Part shown: positions 8,514 through 16,130 of the stretch, in pieces | Position numbering within the stretch: the first letter of the stretch is position 1 | How the letters are laid out: every line of letters starts with the position of its first letter | From: M0108 sp044228795 | Lineage (GTDB): Bacteria; Pseudomonadota; Gammaproteobacteria; Chromatiales; Chromatiaceae | Assembly (NCBI GenBank): GCA_044228795.1 | Contig: JBGAUE010000012.1 | Location: forward strand, 1 to 64,000 | DNA: 64,000 nt | Direction: 5' to 3' | Made by a program: the position numbers and the translations under genes | Notes under the pieces: generated by a model | The model's input: the letters and a program-made list of their open reading frames with translations, nothing else | Databases searched by the model: none | What the model was told of the DNA's origin: nothing

Positions 8514-9047
8514 CTAGCTTTTCCGCCGATCCTCGCCAGGGATCATCTCCCTACCCTCATCCCAGGCCCGCAACAGGTCGCGAATCCTGGCCATAGCCTC
8601 TGGCACCGCCGCGGCAACGGCGGGGCTGAGTTCATCGCCCCAATCAACCTCCGCAGGCTCGACACCCACCAGGGCCCGATGGGTAGGCAGCGAATCCGTG
8701 ATCCGTGCTATGTCCATGAGATCCATCAGACTCACCTCGTGGACACTCTTGCCGATGCCACTGAGTTGGCGGTCCATGGCCTCTCCTTCGAACACGCGCA
8801 CCGTGCCAGGCAGTTCGCCCATGACGGCGGCATCCACCACGATGAGACGCGGACTGTCGGCGATGGGGCCAGAGAGGGTAAAGCTCAGGGTGCCGCCATC
8901 CAGCAGACCCACATCGCCGAGACCAGCCTCCGCCTCCAGGCGCCGGATCACCACAACCCCCAGGGCCTCGTCCGTCAGCAAGGCATTGCCAAGCCCCAGG
9001 ATCAGCGTCCGAGGTGGGGATCCACCGCTATCAGTTAGTGAGAACAT
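8514..9047 (-). CDS. Hydrogenase maturation protease (HyaD/HupD family, peptidase M52)
   Basis: Nickel-dependent endopeptidase that removes the C-terminal tail of the large subunit after His565. The N-terminal ILGLGNALLTDEALG holds the conserved acidic metal ligand. DGGTLSF and VVDAAVMG match the second and third family blocks. The length of 177 residues is normal. HynL is the obvious substrate because its cleavable tail is encoded in the same cluster. The gene starts 92 bp from the divergent hypC, with a palindrome between them. Confidence 0.88.
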   Translation of the reverse strand: MFSLTDSGGSPPRTLILGLGNALLTDEALGVVVIRRLEAEAGLGDVGLLDGGTLSFTLSGPIADSPRLIVVDAAVMGELPGTVRVFEGEAMDRQLSGIGKSVHEVSLMDLMDIARITDSLPTHRALVGVEPAEVDWGDELSPAVAAAVPEAMARIRDLLRAWDEGREMIPGEDRRKS

Positions 9048-9097
9048 GCGGATGTATCCTGTGCGGTGAAGGGCGGCTTGCGCCGGGCCCAGATGCG

Positions 9098-9115
9098 TAT
9101 TAGGCTATCCTAATA
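9098..9115. promoter_or_regulatory. Palindrome between the protease gene and hypC
   Basis: TATTAGG-CTAT-CCTAATA is a perfect 7-bp inverted repeat with a 4-bp spacer in the 92-bp divergent intergenic region. Its size and place suit an operator, or a -10 region for one of the two genes. The ATTAG/CTAAT half-sites recur in the palindrome at 9905. Confidence 0.35.
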
Positions 9116-9139
9116 TACCTAGCGGAGACTCAAGACCTC

Positions 9140-9376
9140 ATGTGCCTCGGAATCCCCATGAAAATCCGTTCCATCGATGGCCTGCTGGCACGCTGCGAGG
9201 CCAAGGGTATCGAGCGGGAGGCCAATCTCCTGATGCTGGAGCACGAAAACCTCACCATCGGGGATTTTGTCGTGCTGCACCTCGGGTACGCCATGAACAA
9301 GATCACCCCAGAAGAGGCGGCAGCGGCCTGGGAGATCTACGACCAGATGCTAGCCGCCGAGGCCAGTCTCACTTAA
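9140..9376 (+). CDS. hypC: HypC/HybG/HupF family hydrogenase assembly chaperone
   Basis: Small chaperone (78 residues) that carries the Fe(CN)2CO unit with HypD and binds the large-subunit precursor. The N-terminal MCLGIPM, with the essential Cys2 exposed after Met removal, is diagnostic. GDFVVLHLGYAMNKI is the other conserved block. No hypABDEF genes lie nearby, so they must be elsewhere in the genome, or this is a large-subunit-specific paralogue (HupF/HybG type). The gene is divergent from the maturation protease. Confidence 0.88.
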   Translation: MCLGIPMKIRSIDGLLARCEAKGIEREANLLMLEHENLTIGDFVVLHLGYAMNKITPEEAAAAWEIYDQMLAAEASLT

Positions 9377-9389
9377 AACCCCATCACCA

Positions 9390-9842
9390 CTAGAGATACT
9401 GGCTGGCAATCCTATACTGGCGATCGGACTCGGTCTCCTCCTCACCTTCTTCCTCTTCTATGATTTCGCAATTCTTGGCCATACGTGCCTGGACGGCAGC
9501 TTTCCAGGCCGGATTGGATTTGGCCGGCAACTGCTCCGTCGGCGTCAGGGCGGCGACCACGGCGGCTGCGACGAAATGGTCCGCCTGTTCCAGCCAGTTA
9601 GTATCCTTGCCGCAATCCGTGTAGGTCTTAACGGCATGCGCCTTGGAGGTCTTCAAAGCATCATCCAGGGTGGTCTGATCGGCATCGGGGTCGAGGGCGA
9701 GTAGCCCGGCACGTCGCACCCGGTCATCCAGGCACAAGTGCATGACGCTCGCGGCGAAACGACCGCCCATGAGGCGTTGTTCCTCGGGCGTCAGGGCATT
9801 GAGGGCGGCGCGTAGCTGATGATCATTGGCGATCTGGGTCAT
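9390..9842 (-). CDS. Uncharacterised protein beside the hydrogenase genes
   Basis: A 150-residue soluble protein I do not recognise. The N-terminal part is helical (HQLRAALNALTPEEQRLMGGRF). The middle has DRVRRAGLLALDPDADQTTLDDALKT-like helical segments and a single-Cys motif YTDCGKD. The C-terminus is very acidic (EEEEGEEE) and ends QYRIASQYL. Codon use is like its neighbours and the frame is intact. It converges with hypC with only 13 bp between them and shares a palindrome-bearing control region with ppsR. A role in hydrogenase assembly is possible from position alone. Confidence 0.7.
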   Translation of the reverse strand: MTQIANDHQLRAALNALTPEEQRLMGGRFAASVMHLCLDDRVRRAGLLALDPDADQTTLDDALKTSKAHAVKTYTDCGKDTNWLEQADHFVAAAVVAALTPTEQLPAKSNPAWKAAVQARMAKNCEIIEEEEGEEETESDRQYRIASQYL

Positions 9843-9904
9843 GGAAGGGCTCCGTATGCCTGGCCGAGGCCGCCCTTGATCGAGCGGACAGGAACCATGG
9901 ATTC

Positions 9905-9928
9905 ATTAGTGTTTCATTTAACACTAAT
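9905..9928. promoter_or_regulatory. Large palindrome, candidate operator
   Basis: ATTAGTGTT-TCATTT-AACACTAAT is a perfect 9-bp inverted repeat with a 6-bp spacer. It lies 63-86 bp upstream of the 150-residue hydrogenase-neighbour gene (- strand) and about 105 bp upstream of ppsR (+ strand). It is AT-rich and has no T-run, so it reads as a protein-binding site rather than a terminator. Confidence 0.4.
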
Positions 9929-10032
9929 TAGTATGGCCTTAGAGATGTAACACCGCATTGATATGGGTCACAATATCAAGCTGATCCGCGCCCCGCGCGA
10001 CCGGCCCTTCCGATCTATCCCCAAGCGCCCTC

Positions 10033-10860
10033 ATGAAACGCACCGTCTTCTTCGTCTCCGAAAGCACTGGCATCACCGCCGAGGCCCTGGGTCACAGTCT
10101 GCTATCCCAATTCGAGGGCGTGGACTTCGAACGAGTCTATATGCCCTTTATCAACACCGAGTTGCGCGCCAAGGCCCTACTGGACCTGGTCCAAGAGGCG
10201 GCGGACCGTGACGGGGCCAGACCCATTATTTTCAGCACCATGCTGGATGATAGGGTGCGCGGGGTTCTCAAGAGTGGTAGAGGTTACTTCCTGGAACTTT
10301 TCGAAATTTTCATGGAGCCCATCAGCCAGGAGTTGGGCATACCCCCCAGTCGCAAGTCGGGACGCAGTCACGCCATCACCGAGCCTAATTCCTACATTCA
10401 ACGCATCGACGCCATCAACTTCGCCATGTCCAACGATGACGGGGTGCGACCGGATAACTTCAAGCGTGCCGATGTCGTCCTGACCGGTGTCTCACGCTCC
10501 GGTAAGACCCCCACCTGCCTCTACCTGGCCATGCACTACGGCCTGATGGCGGCCAACTACCCCATCACGGAGGAAGACTTCGAGCGGGGCGATCTGCCTA
10601 GGGAAATCTATGAAGTTAAGGACAAGGTCTATGGCCTCATGATCGACACCCAACGACTGCACCTGATCCGCCAAGAACGCCGCGCCCATAGCGAATACGC
10701 CTCCCTGGCCCGCTGCCAGGCCGACATTCGCCGTACCCAGGTCATGTTCCAGCGCCTTGGCATCCGGGTCCTTGATACCACCAGCCAGTCGATCGAGGAG
10801 ATCGCCTCCCACATCCTCAAGGCGGTCAAGAATAAACAGCGCCACGCCGAAGGACACTAA
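10033..10860 (+). CDS. ppsR: Phosphoenolpyruvate synthase regulatory protein (kinase/pyrophosphorylase)
   Basis: Bifunctional ADP-dependent kinase and Pi-dependent phosphorylase that switches PEP synthase off and on by threonine phosphorylation. The 275 residues match the DUF299/PSRP family. Visible motifs are the N-terminal FFVSESTGITAEALG and the P-loop GVSRSGKT (152-159). PEP synthase itself is not in the window. The gene starts opposite the 150-residue unknown gene and is followed by a small stem-loop. Confidence 0.93.
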   Translation: MKRTVFFVSESTGITAEALGHSLLSQFEGVDFERVYMPFINTELRAKALLDLVQEAADRDGARPIIFSTMLDDRVRGVLKSGRGYFLELFEIFMEPISQELGIPPSRKSGRSHAITEPNSYIQRIDAINFAMSNDDGVRPDNFKRADVVLTGVSRSGKTPTCLYLAMHYGLMAANYPITEEDFERGDLPREIYEVKDKVYGLMIDTQRLHLIRQERRAHSEYASLARCQADIRRTQVMFQRLGIRVLDTTSQSIEEIASHILKAVKNKQRHAEGH

Positions 10861-10869
10861 ATTAGAAAT

Positions 10870-10888
10870 AGCCGTGGCCGGCACGGCT
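10870..10888. terminator. Weak stem-loop between ppsR and murI
   Basis: AGCCGTG-GCCGG-CACGGCT, 9 bp after the ppsR stop, followed by TTGTGG. It sits between convergent genes and may serve either one. The T-tract is poor. Confidence 0.35.
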
Positions 10889-10927
10889 TTGTGGTCTGGG
10901 GTCAGAGTTCGCTAAGCAGCCGCGCCC

Positions 10928-11785
10928 TCATCCGGGATATGACACCTCATCCCGTGCCGCCGGGAGATCTTGGCTACCAGGCTCTTGGGTTAATCCCTGC
11001 TCGCACAGCGGCATGAGTTCGATCCCAGCGCCCCACAGGCTTTCCATAACCTGACGAAGTTGCGTGGCATGACCGCTCGTCCAGAAGAAATCACGCCCAG
11101 CGCGGGGGGGGGCAAGTAAACCAACCTCGGATAATCGGCGACGCACCTGGCGAGCGACGGCGATGCCTGAATCCAGTACCCGGACCTCAGGGCCCGCAAG
11201 GTCAGCGATCAAGGGAGCTAAGTGAGGATAGTGGGTGCAGCCCAGCACCAGGGTATCGGCACCTTGAGACAGCAATGGCTTGAGATACTTGGCCAGCAAG
11301 ACGCGAGTCCCCTCCCCCTCCAAATCCCCAGCCTCGACCCGTTCCACCAGGCCAGGACACGCCTGAGTCAAAACCTGGGCACCGCCCTGGCTCGCCACCA
11401 GATGGGAAAACTTTTCGCTGGCCAGGGTCTGGCGGGTGGCCAGAACACCCACGATGCCGGAGCGGCTTTGGGCCACGGCGGGCTTGACGGCGGGCTCCAT
11501 AGCGATCACGGGCACCCTGTAGCGGGCACGCAACAGCCTGACCGCCGCGCCCGTAGCTGTATTGCAGGCAACTACCAAGGCCTTGGCGTCCCGCTCCAGC
11601 AGAAATTCGGCGATGGCGATAGCACGGGCCTCGATAGCCTCCAGCGGTAGGTCACCATAGGGGGCATAGGCCGAGTCCGCCACATACAGCAGATCCTCGT
11701 GAGGCAGTTCGCGCCGGATTTCACGTAGAACGCTAAGCCCACCCACGCCGGAATCGAAAACACCGATGGGCCTTTCAGGGAACAT
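10928..11785 (-). CDS. murI: Glutamate racemase
   Basis: Makes D-glutamate for peptidoglycan. Both catalytic cysteines are present: C74 in VVACNTATG and C183 in LGCTHYPHL. The N-terminal GVFDSGVGGLSV holds the conserved Asp-Ser. The 285 residues are normal. The gene follows glgA by 57 bp on the same strand and may be co-transcribed with it. Confidence 0.94.
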   Translation of the reverse strand: MFPERPIGVFDSGVGGLSVLREIRRELPHEDLLYVADSAYAPYGDLPLEAIEARAIAIAEFLLERDAKALVVACNTATGAAVRLLRARYRVPVIAMEPAVKPAVAQSRSGIVGVLATRQTLASEKFSHLVASQGGAQVLTQACPGLVERVEAGDLEGEGTRVLLAKYLKPLLSQGADTLVLGCTHYPHLAPLIADLAGPEVRVLDSGIAVARQVRRRLSEVGLLAPPRAGRDFFWTSGHATQLRQVMESLWGAGIELMPLCEQGLTQEPGSQDLPAARDEVSYPG

Positions 11786-11842
11786 GGTGAATCCAGAAGT
11801 GGAGGGATCCCTGGGGCCGTGTAATCAGAGACGACATGGACC

Positions 11843-13351
11843 TTAGGAGGGGATATTCGGGGTTTTGACCCGAATTTTTTCAAAGATGTCGAGATATTGC
11901 CGGGCGGGCTGGGTCCAGGAGTTGTCCATGGCCATGCCATTGAGACGCAACTGGCGAAAGTACTCAGGATAGTCGTACCAGAGCCCCAGGGCACGATCCA
12001 GGGCCGATGCCAACGCCTCCGGGGTCAGGTCATCAAAGACATAGCCATTACGCACCGCGAAGGGCTTGTCGGAATGGTTGGCATCGAAGACCGTATCCGC
12101 CAGGCCTCCAACGTGCCTCACCAGCGGCACCACCCCATAGCGCATGGCAATCATCTGGGTCAGTCCACAAGGTTCATAGACGCTGGGGATGACCATGATG
12201 TCCGCAGCCGCGTATATGTGGTGGGCCAGATCCTCATCGAAGCCCAGCTCCAGGTGGCAGTCGGGGTTGGCATCCGTCTCCCGCTGCAAGACACGGAAGT
12301 AAGCCTCCAGGGTCGGATCCTGGGCACTGCCCAACAGCACCGTTTGCGCACCCCGTTCCAGGCCATGGAGGATGGCGTGGCGGATCAGTTCCACCCCCTT
12401 TTGGGCATCCAGCCGACTGACCACGGCGATGAGGGGCTTAGAGGCCTCGACCAGGCCCAGTCGCTGGCGTAGGACCTGCTTGTTGCGGGCCTTGTCCGGC
12501 AGGCTCTCCGGGCCATAGGGATAGGGGATGCGTTTATCGGTCAGGGGGTTCCAGACATCGAAGTCGATCCCGTTGAGGATGCCACTGAACTTGTGGCCGT
12601 GCCGACGCAGGGTCTCCTGCAGGCCCATGCCCTGCGCCGTGGACTGAATCTCCCAGGCATAGCGGGGCGACACCGTGGTGACATAATTGCTATAGACGAT
12701 GCCACCCTTCATGAGATTGACGGTATGGAGGTTACCGGGATCTCGCAAGCGATCCTGAGTCATGAGGCGCTGGGCATCCAGACCCGCCTGATGCAGGATA
12801 TATTCCCCAACCCAACCTTGGTATCCCAGATTGTGCAGGGTATAACAGATCCGGGTCTGGTCCAGGCCCTGGACCTGGTAGGTCTCGTAGAGAAGGACCG
12901 GAATGAGCCCGGTGTGCCAGTCGTTGCAATGGATAACGTCCGGCTTCCGCCCGGACCGATGCAGGAATTCCAGCAGGGCCCTGGCATAAAGGGTAAAACG
13001 ATCCGCATCGTCCGGTTCGCCATAAATAACGCCCCGGTTGAAAAATTCCTGGGGCGAATGGGGGTCGATAAACCAGCAGTCGATGCCATTCACCTGACCG
13101 TGATAAAGATCGCACGGATATTCTTTCTCGTAGAAGGGCACCCAGAGATCGGAGTAGGCCTGTTCCAGTCCCTCAATCGCTTCCAGGCGCAGACAGTCGT
13201 ACTTAGGTAGTAGGACCTCGACCCGGTGCCCCGCCTGCACCAGTTCCCGGGCCAGCCCTTGGACGAAATCCCCCAGGCCACCGGCCTTGGCCACGGGGGC
13301 GCATTCAGCGCTGGCCATGACGATATACAAAACAGATACCTCCAGAGGCAA
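11843..13351 (-). CDS. glgA: Glycogen synthase (GT5)
   Basis: Transfers glucose from ADP-glucose to growing glycogen. The N-terminal KAGGLGDFV motif (K22 region) and GH-rich HCNDWHTGLIPVLL are diagnostic. The C-terminal donor-site block PSVYEPCGLTQMIAMRYG is intact. The length is 502 residues. The start is 5 bp after the stop of the GH57 gene, so the two form an operon. No glgC (ADP-glucose pyrophosphorylase) is present in the window. Confidence 0.94.
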   Translation of the reverse strand: MPLEVSVLYIVMASAECAPVAKAGGLGDFVQGLARELVQAGHRVEVLLPKYDCLRLEAIEGLEQAYSDLWVPFYEKEYPCDLYHGQVNGIDCWFIDPHSPQEFFNRGVIYGEPDDADRFTLYARALLEFLHRSGRKPDVIHCNDWHTGLIPVLLYETYQVQGLDQTRICYTLHNLGYQGWVGEYILHQAGLDAQRLMTQDRLRDPGNLHTVNLMKGGIVYSNYVTTVSPRYAWEIQSTAQGMGLQETLRRHGHKFSGILNGIDFDVWNPLTDKRIPYPYGPESLPDKARNKQVLRQRLGLVEASKPLIAVVSRLDAQKGVELIRHAILHGLERGAQTVLLGSAQDPTLEAYFRVLQRETDANPDCHLELGFDEDLAHHIYAAADIMVIPSVYEPCGLTQMIAMRYGVVPLVRHVGGLADTVFDANHSDKPFAVRNGYVFDDLTPEALASALDRALGLWYDYPEYFRQLRLNGMAMDNSWTQPARQYLDIFEKIRVKTPNIPS

Positions 13352-13356
13352 AGGAA

Positions 13357-14934
13357 TTAGCCGAAATGACCTGGATCCAGATCGGGAAAGAGGCCATCCA
13401 TCAGCTCCAGGCCCACTAGGCGATCACCCGGATCCAGACCCCGCCCCAAGGCATCAGCGAGAAAGGCGAAGCGCGCCAAGTGGGCTCGCAATCGGGCCTC
13501 GGCATAGGGGCCACCACCGCCACGACCTAAGTGGAAGGTCCAATCCGAACCCTGGGCGAGCAGCAGGGAACGTGCCGCCTGGCGCAGCAGACGCCCCCTC
13601 GGGCTAGCCGCCGGCGCGGTGCCATGGACATGGCCCAAGCCCTGAAATTCCACCGCTGCCTGCTGCAACTGCAGATGTACCCAAGCGGTCTCGGGCCTCA
13701 GCCAGGTGCCATTATAGCCACCCTCCCCCCAACTGGAGGCGGCGACGCTACAGGATCCGGCGGCGCCATAGTCCGCGAGATGCTGGCCGAGACTAACCAT
13801 CACCAGGTCCTCTTGATCCTCCAGTTCCCGAATGAGGGCGTCCAGAAACCAAGGGCCTTCATACCACCAGTGGCCAAAGAGTTCCGCATCAAAGGGGGCG
13901 ACGATCACCGGGGGACGTGCCGCCGCCGGCAGGTGGGCCAAGAGTTGGCGACGTTGGGTGATGAAGCATCGCGCGTCCTCAGCCGCCCGCCGGGCGGCGC
14001 CCTCGGGGTCATAATATTCCTTGGGTCCCACGCCCCCCGTGATCCGCTGATATTTGATCCCCGTGGGTCCTGCGGCCACGCCCGGGGGCAGGAAATCGGC
14101 CAGGTTCTCCGCCGGGGCGGTGAACCCCAGATCGGCGTAATACTCCCGGTAATCGGGATGAGCCGGATACCCGACCTCGCGGCTCCAGACCTCACGTGCC
14201 GAGTCGGGATCGCGGCCAAAGAAGGCAACGCCCCCCGTCATCACCGGGGCATAGACCCCCTGGGGAGGGCGCGGCTGACCCTGCTGGAGCCCATGAGCCT
14301 CAAGCAGACTATAGTCATAACCCGCCGCGGCAATCTCGCTCTCCAGGCCCGGATAATAGCCACACTCGGGCAGCCAAAGCCCGGCGGGGGATCGGCCCGT
14401 CAGGGCAGTGAAGGCATCCCGACCGACCCGGAGCTGGGCACGGACGGCACCCGGATGAGTCCGCAACAGGGGCGGGTAGCCATGGGTAGCCGCTGTGGTG
14501 ATCAACTCCAACCGGCGGTCATCTCGCAAGCGCGTCCAAGCGCCGATGAGATCAGCGCCCAATCTTTCCAGAAACTGGTGCCGCCTCGCCTCGAATTGGC
14601 GCTGATACCAAATCGTCAGTCGCCGCTGGCAGGGATCGCGCGAGCCCGAGAGTTCCCTCGCACACAGGCGTAGACGGCGATCCAGATAGTCCAGAAATCG
14701 ATCTGGCAGACTCGGGTCCGCCAGCATGGACAACAGGGTCGGAGAAAGCGACAGGGTCAGGCGGCAGGAGCTGCCCCGCCCCTGAGCGGCTTCCAGGACT
14801 TCCAGAAGTGGCAGATAGCAGTCGGCGATGGCCTCGTGCAGCCAGTTTTCTTCTAGAGAGCGCACCTGTTCCGGATGCCGAACATAGGGCAGATGGGCGT
14901 GGAGCACCAGCGCAAGCTGAGCGGGGGAAGTCAC
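13357..14934 (-). CDS. GH57-family 1,4-alpha-glucan branching enzyme
   Basis: Glycoside hydrolase family 57 protein of 525 residues. It begins LALVLHAHLPYVRHPE, the first conserved GH57 block. LWLPECGYYPGLE carries the catalytic nucleophile Glu, and APFDAELFGHWWYEGP carries the acid/base Asp. Such enzymes introduce alpha-1,6 branches, here probably into the polymer made by the adjacent GlgA. They replace or add to GH13 GlgB. It is 7 bp from the DUF4912 gene upstream and 5 bp from glgA downstream. Confidence 0.88.
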   Translation of the reverse strand: MTSPAQLALVLHAHLPYVRHPEQVRSLEENWLHEAIADCYLPLLEVLEAAQGRGSSCRLTLSLSPTLLSMLADPSLPDRFLDYLDRRLRLCARELSGSRDPCQRRLTIWYQRQFEARRHQFLERLGADLIGAWTRLRDDRRLELITTAATHGYPPLLRTHPGAVRAQLRVGRDAFTALTGRSPAGLWLPECGYYPGLESEIAAAGYDYSLLEAHGLQQGQPRPPQGVYAPVMTGGVAFFGRDPDSAREVWSREVGYPAHPDYREYYADLGFTAPAENLADFLPPGVAAGPTGIKYQRITGGVGPKEYYDPEGAARRAAEDARCFITQRRQLLAHLPAAARPPVIVAPFDAELFGHWWYEGPWFLDALIRELEDQEDLVMVSLGQHLADYGAAGSCSVAASSWGEGGYNGTWLRPETAWVHLQLQQAAVEFQGLGHVHGTAPAASPRGRLLRQAARSLLLAQGSDWTFHLGRGGGGPYAEARLRAHLARFAFLADALGRGLDPGDRLVGLELMDGLFPDLDPGHFG

Positions 14935-14941
14935 GTCCTAT

Positions 14942-15973
14942 CTAAAGGGGGCCGGGCTGGCGGGGAATGGGACCAGAGGAACCTGGTGTGGCGGATGGAT
15001 ATGCAAAAAGCCAGAAGCTTGCGCTAAGGCCCTGAACGCCAGGATCTCCCCAGGTGCCCGAGGGGGAACCCGGAGAAGTGAGACCAGAATCAGGGCTGGA
15101 GCTCGAACTGCGGGGATCGAAGGTCGCCAGGTGGGGAGAGTCCTGGCGGACATCCAAGACCATCACATCCGACGGGTTGGCTGGCGCCACCGCCAACAGA
15201 GGCGCCGCCACCTTCTCCGACGAGGGGCGGTCCGGGACCGGGGCGGGGTTCCGCGCAATAACCAGTGGCTGGATCTTAAGATTACTTTCGGACCGGGACC
15301 GATGGGATTCAAGAGACCGGGAGCCGGCATCCTCGGACGGGGTGGCCAAGGCCGGGGGCTCCGGAAATTCAGGCTTGAGCTCCTGGCCCGTATCCACCAG
15401 GGTCGGGTCCCAAGGGGGGGATGACTCAGCCTGATCCGGAGCCCGGGTTGGCGCTGGCGGGTGTGCCTCCGCACCCTGGTCCCCCACTGAACCCAGTGGC
15501 GGTGTTGCGGTAACCCGAGGCGGACGCGGCGGTACGGTTGCCAGATTGGACCTTGCCAACAAGATCCAGCCACCCTCCGGGGTAGCGAGGCCCAACTCAG
15601 CCCGGTAGAGGACGCCAGGACCCCCGCTAACCAGGAAGCGGGCCACGCCCTGAGCATCCACCTCGCCAGCCGGCAGGGACAGGGCGGCAACCTCCAACTG
15701 CCCCGCATCCTCCCGTAACAGCCGCAGGCGTTGATGGATACCCTGCAACCCCACGGGGAAGGCCCCCAAGACCAGCGCCAGTTGTCCCGACTCCACTTGC
15801 CATTGAGCCTGAAGCTGGTCAGGATCGAGATCATAAAGACTGAGCAGGGTGCGACGGGAGGCCAGCGGAAACTCGCGCTCAATCCCCGCGGCAACCGCAC
15901 GGAGCCGATCCGGCCCCCAGCCATCCCTGGGCGTCTCAGGCATTCCGGCTTTGCCCGCGCGATCGCATGGCAA
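14942..15973 (-). CDS. DUF4912 domain protein with a disordered C-terminal half
   Basis: A 343-residue protein. Residues about 40-150 match DUF4912 (LLSLYDLDPDQLQAQWQVE, then a fold ending ILLARSNLATVPP). The rest is Pro/Ser-rich and probably disordered. DUF4912 proteins often lie beside GH57 branching enzymes, and the 7-bp spacing here supports a shared operon and a carbohydrate-binding or scaffold role; that role is inference. The start may be the second Met (MPETPRDGWG, 15943). Confidence 0.75.
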   Translation of the reverse strand: MPCDRAGKAGMPETPRDGWGPDRLRAVAAGIEREFPLASRRTLLSLYDLDPDQLQAQWQVESGQLALVLGAFPVGLQGIHQRLRLLREDAGQLEVAALSLPAGEVDAQGVARFLVSGGPGVLYRAELGLATPEGGWILLARSNLATVPPRPPRVTATPPLGSVGDQGAEAHPPAPTRAPDQAESSPPWDPTLVDTGQELKPEFPEPPALATPSEDAGSRSLESHRSRSESNLKIQPLVIARNPAPVPDRPSSEKVAAPLLAVAPANPSDVMVLDVRQDSPHLATFDPRSSSSSPDSGLTSPGSPSGTWGDPGVQGLSASFWLFAYPSATPGSSGPIPRQPGPL

Positions 15974-16130
15974 GGAAGATACCGATCATGGCTCGCACCC
16001 GTTACTGGCGTAGCGCCGGCACCCAGGACCGGCGGCTACAAAGATCGGATTTTAGCTCAGGAGACGGGGAATTTCGCCCCTTTCAGCCGGTTAACACCAC
16101 CCGTCTGGCTGCTCAACCCGGGTGGGCTCC

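Noticed and set aside
13531..14673. 380-codon + strand frame
   Set aside because: Antisense of the GH57 enzyme; no recognisable domain.
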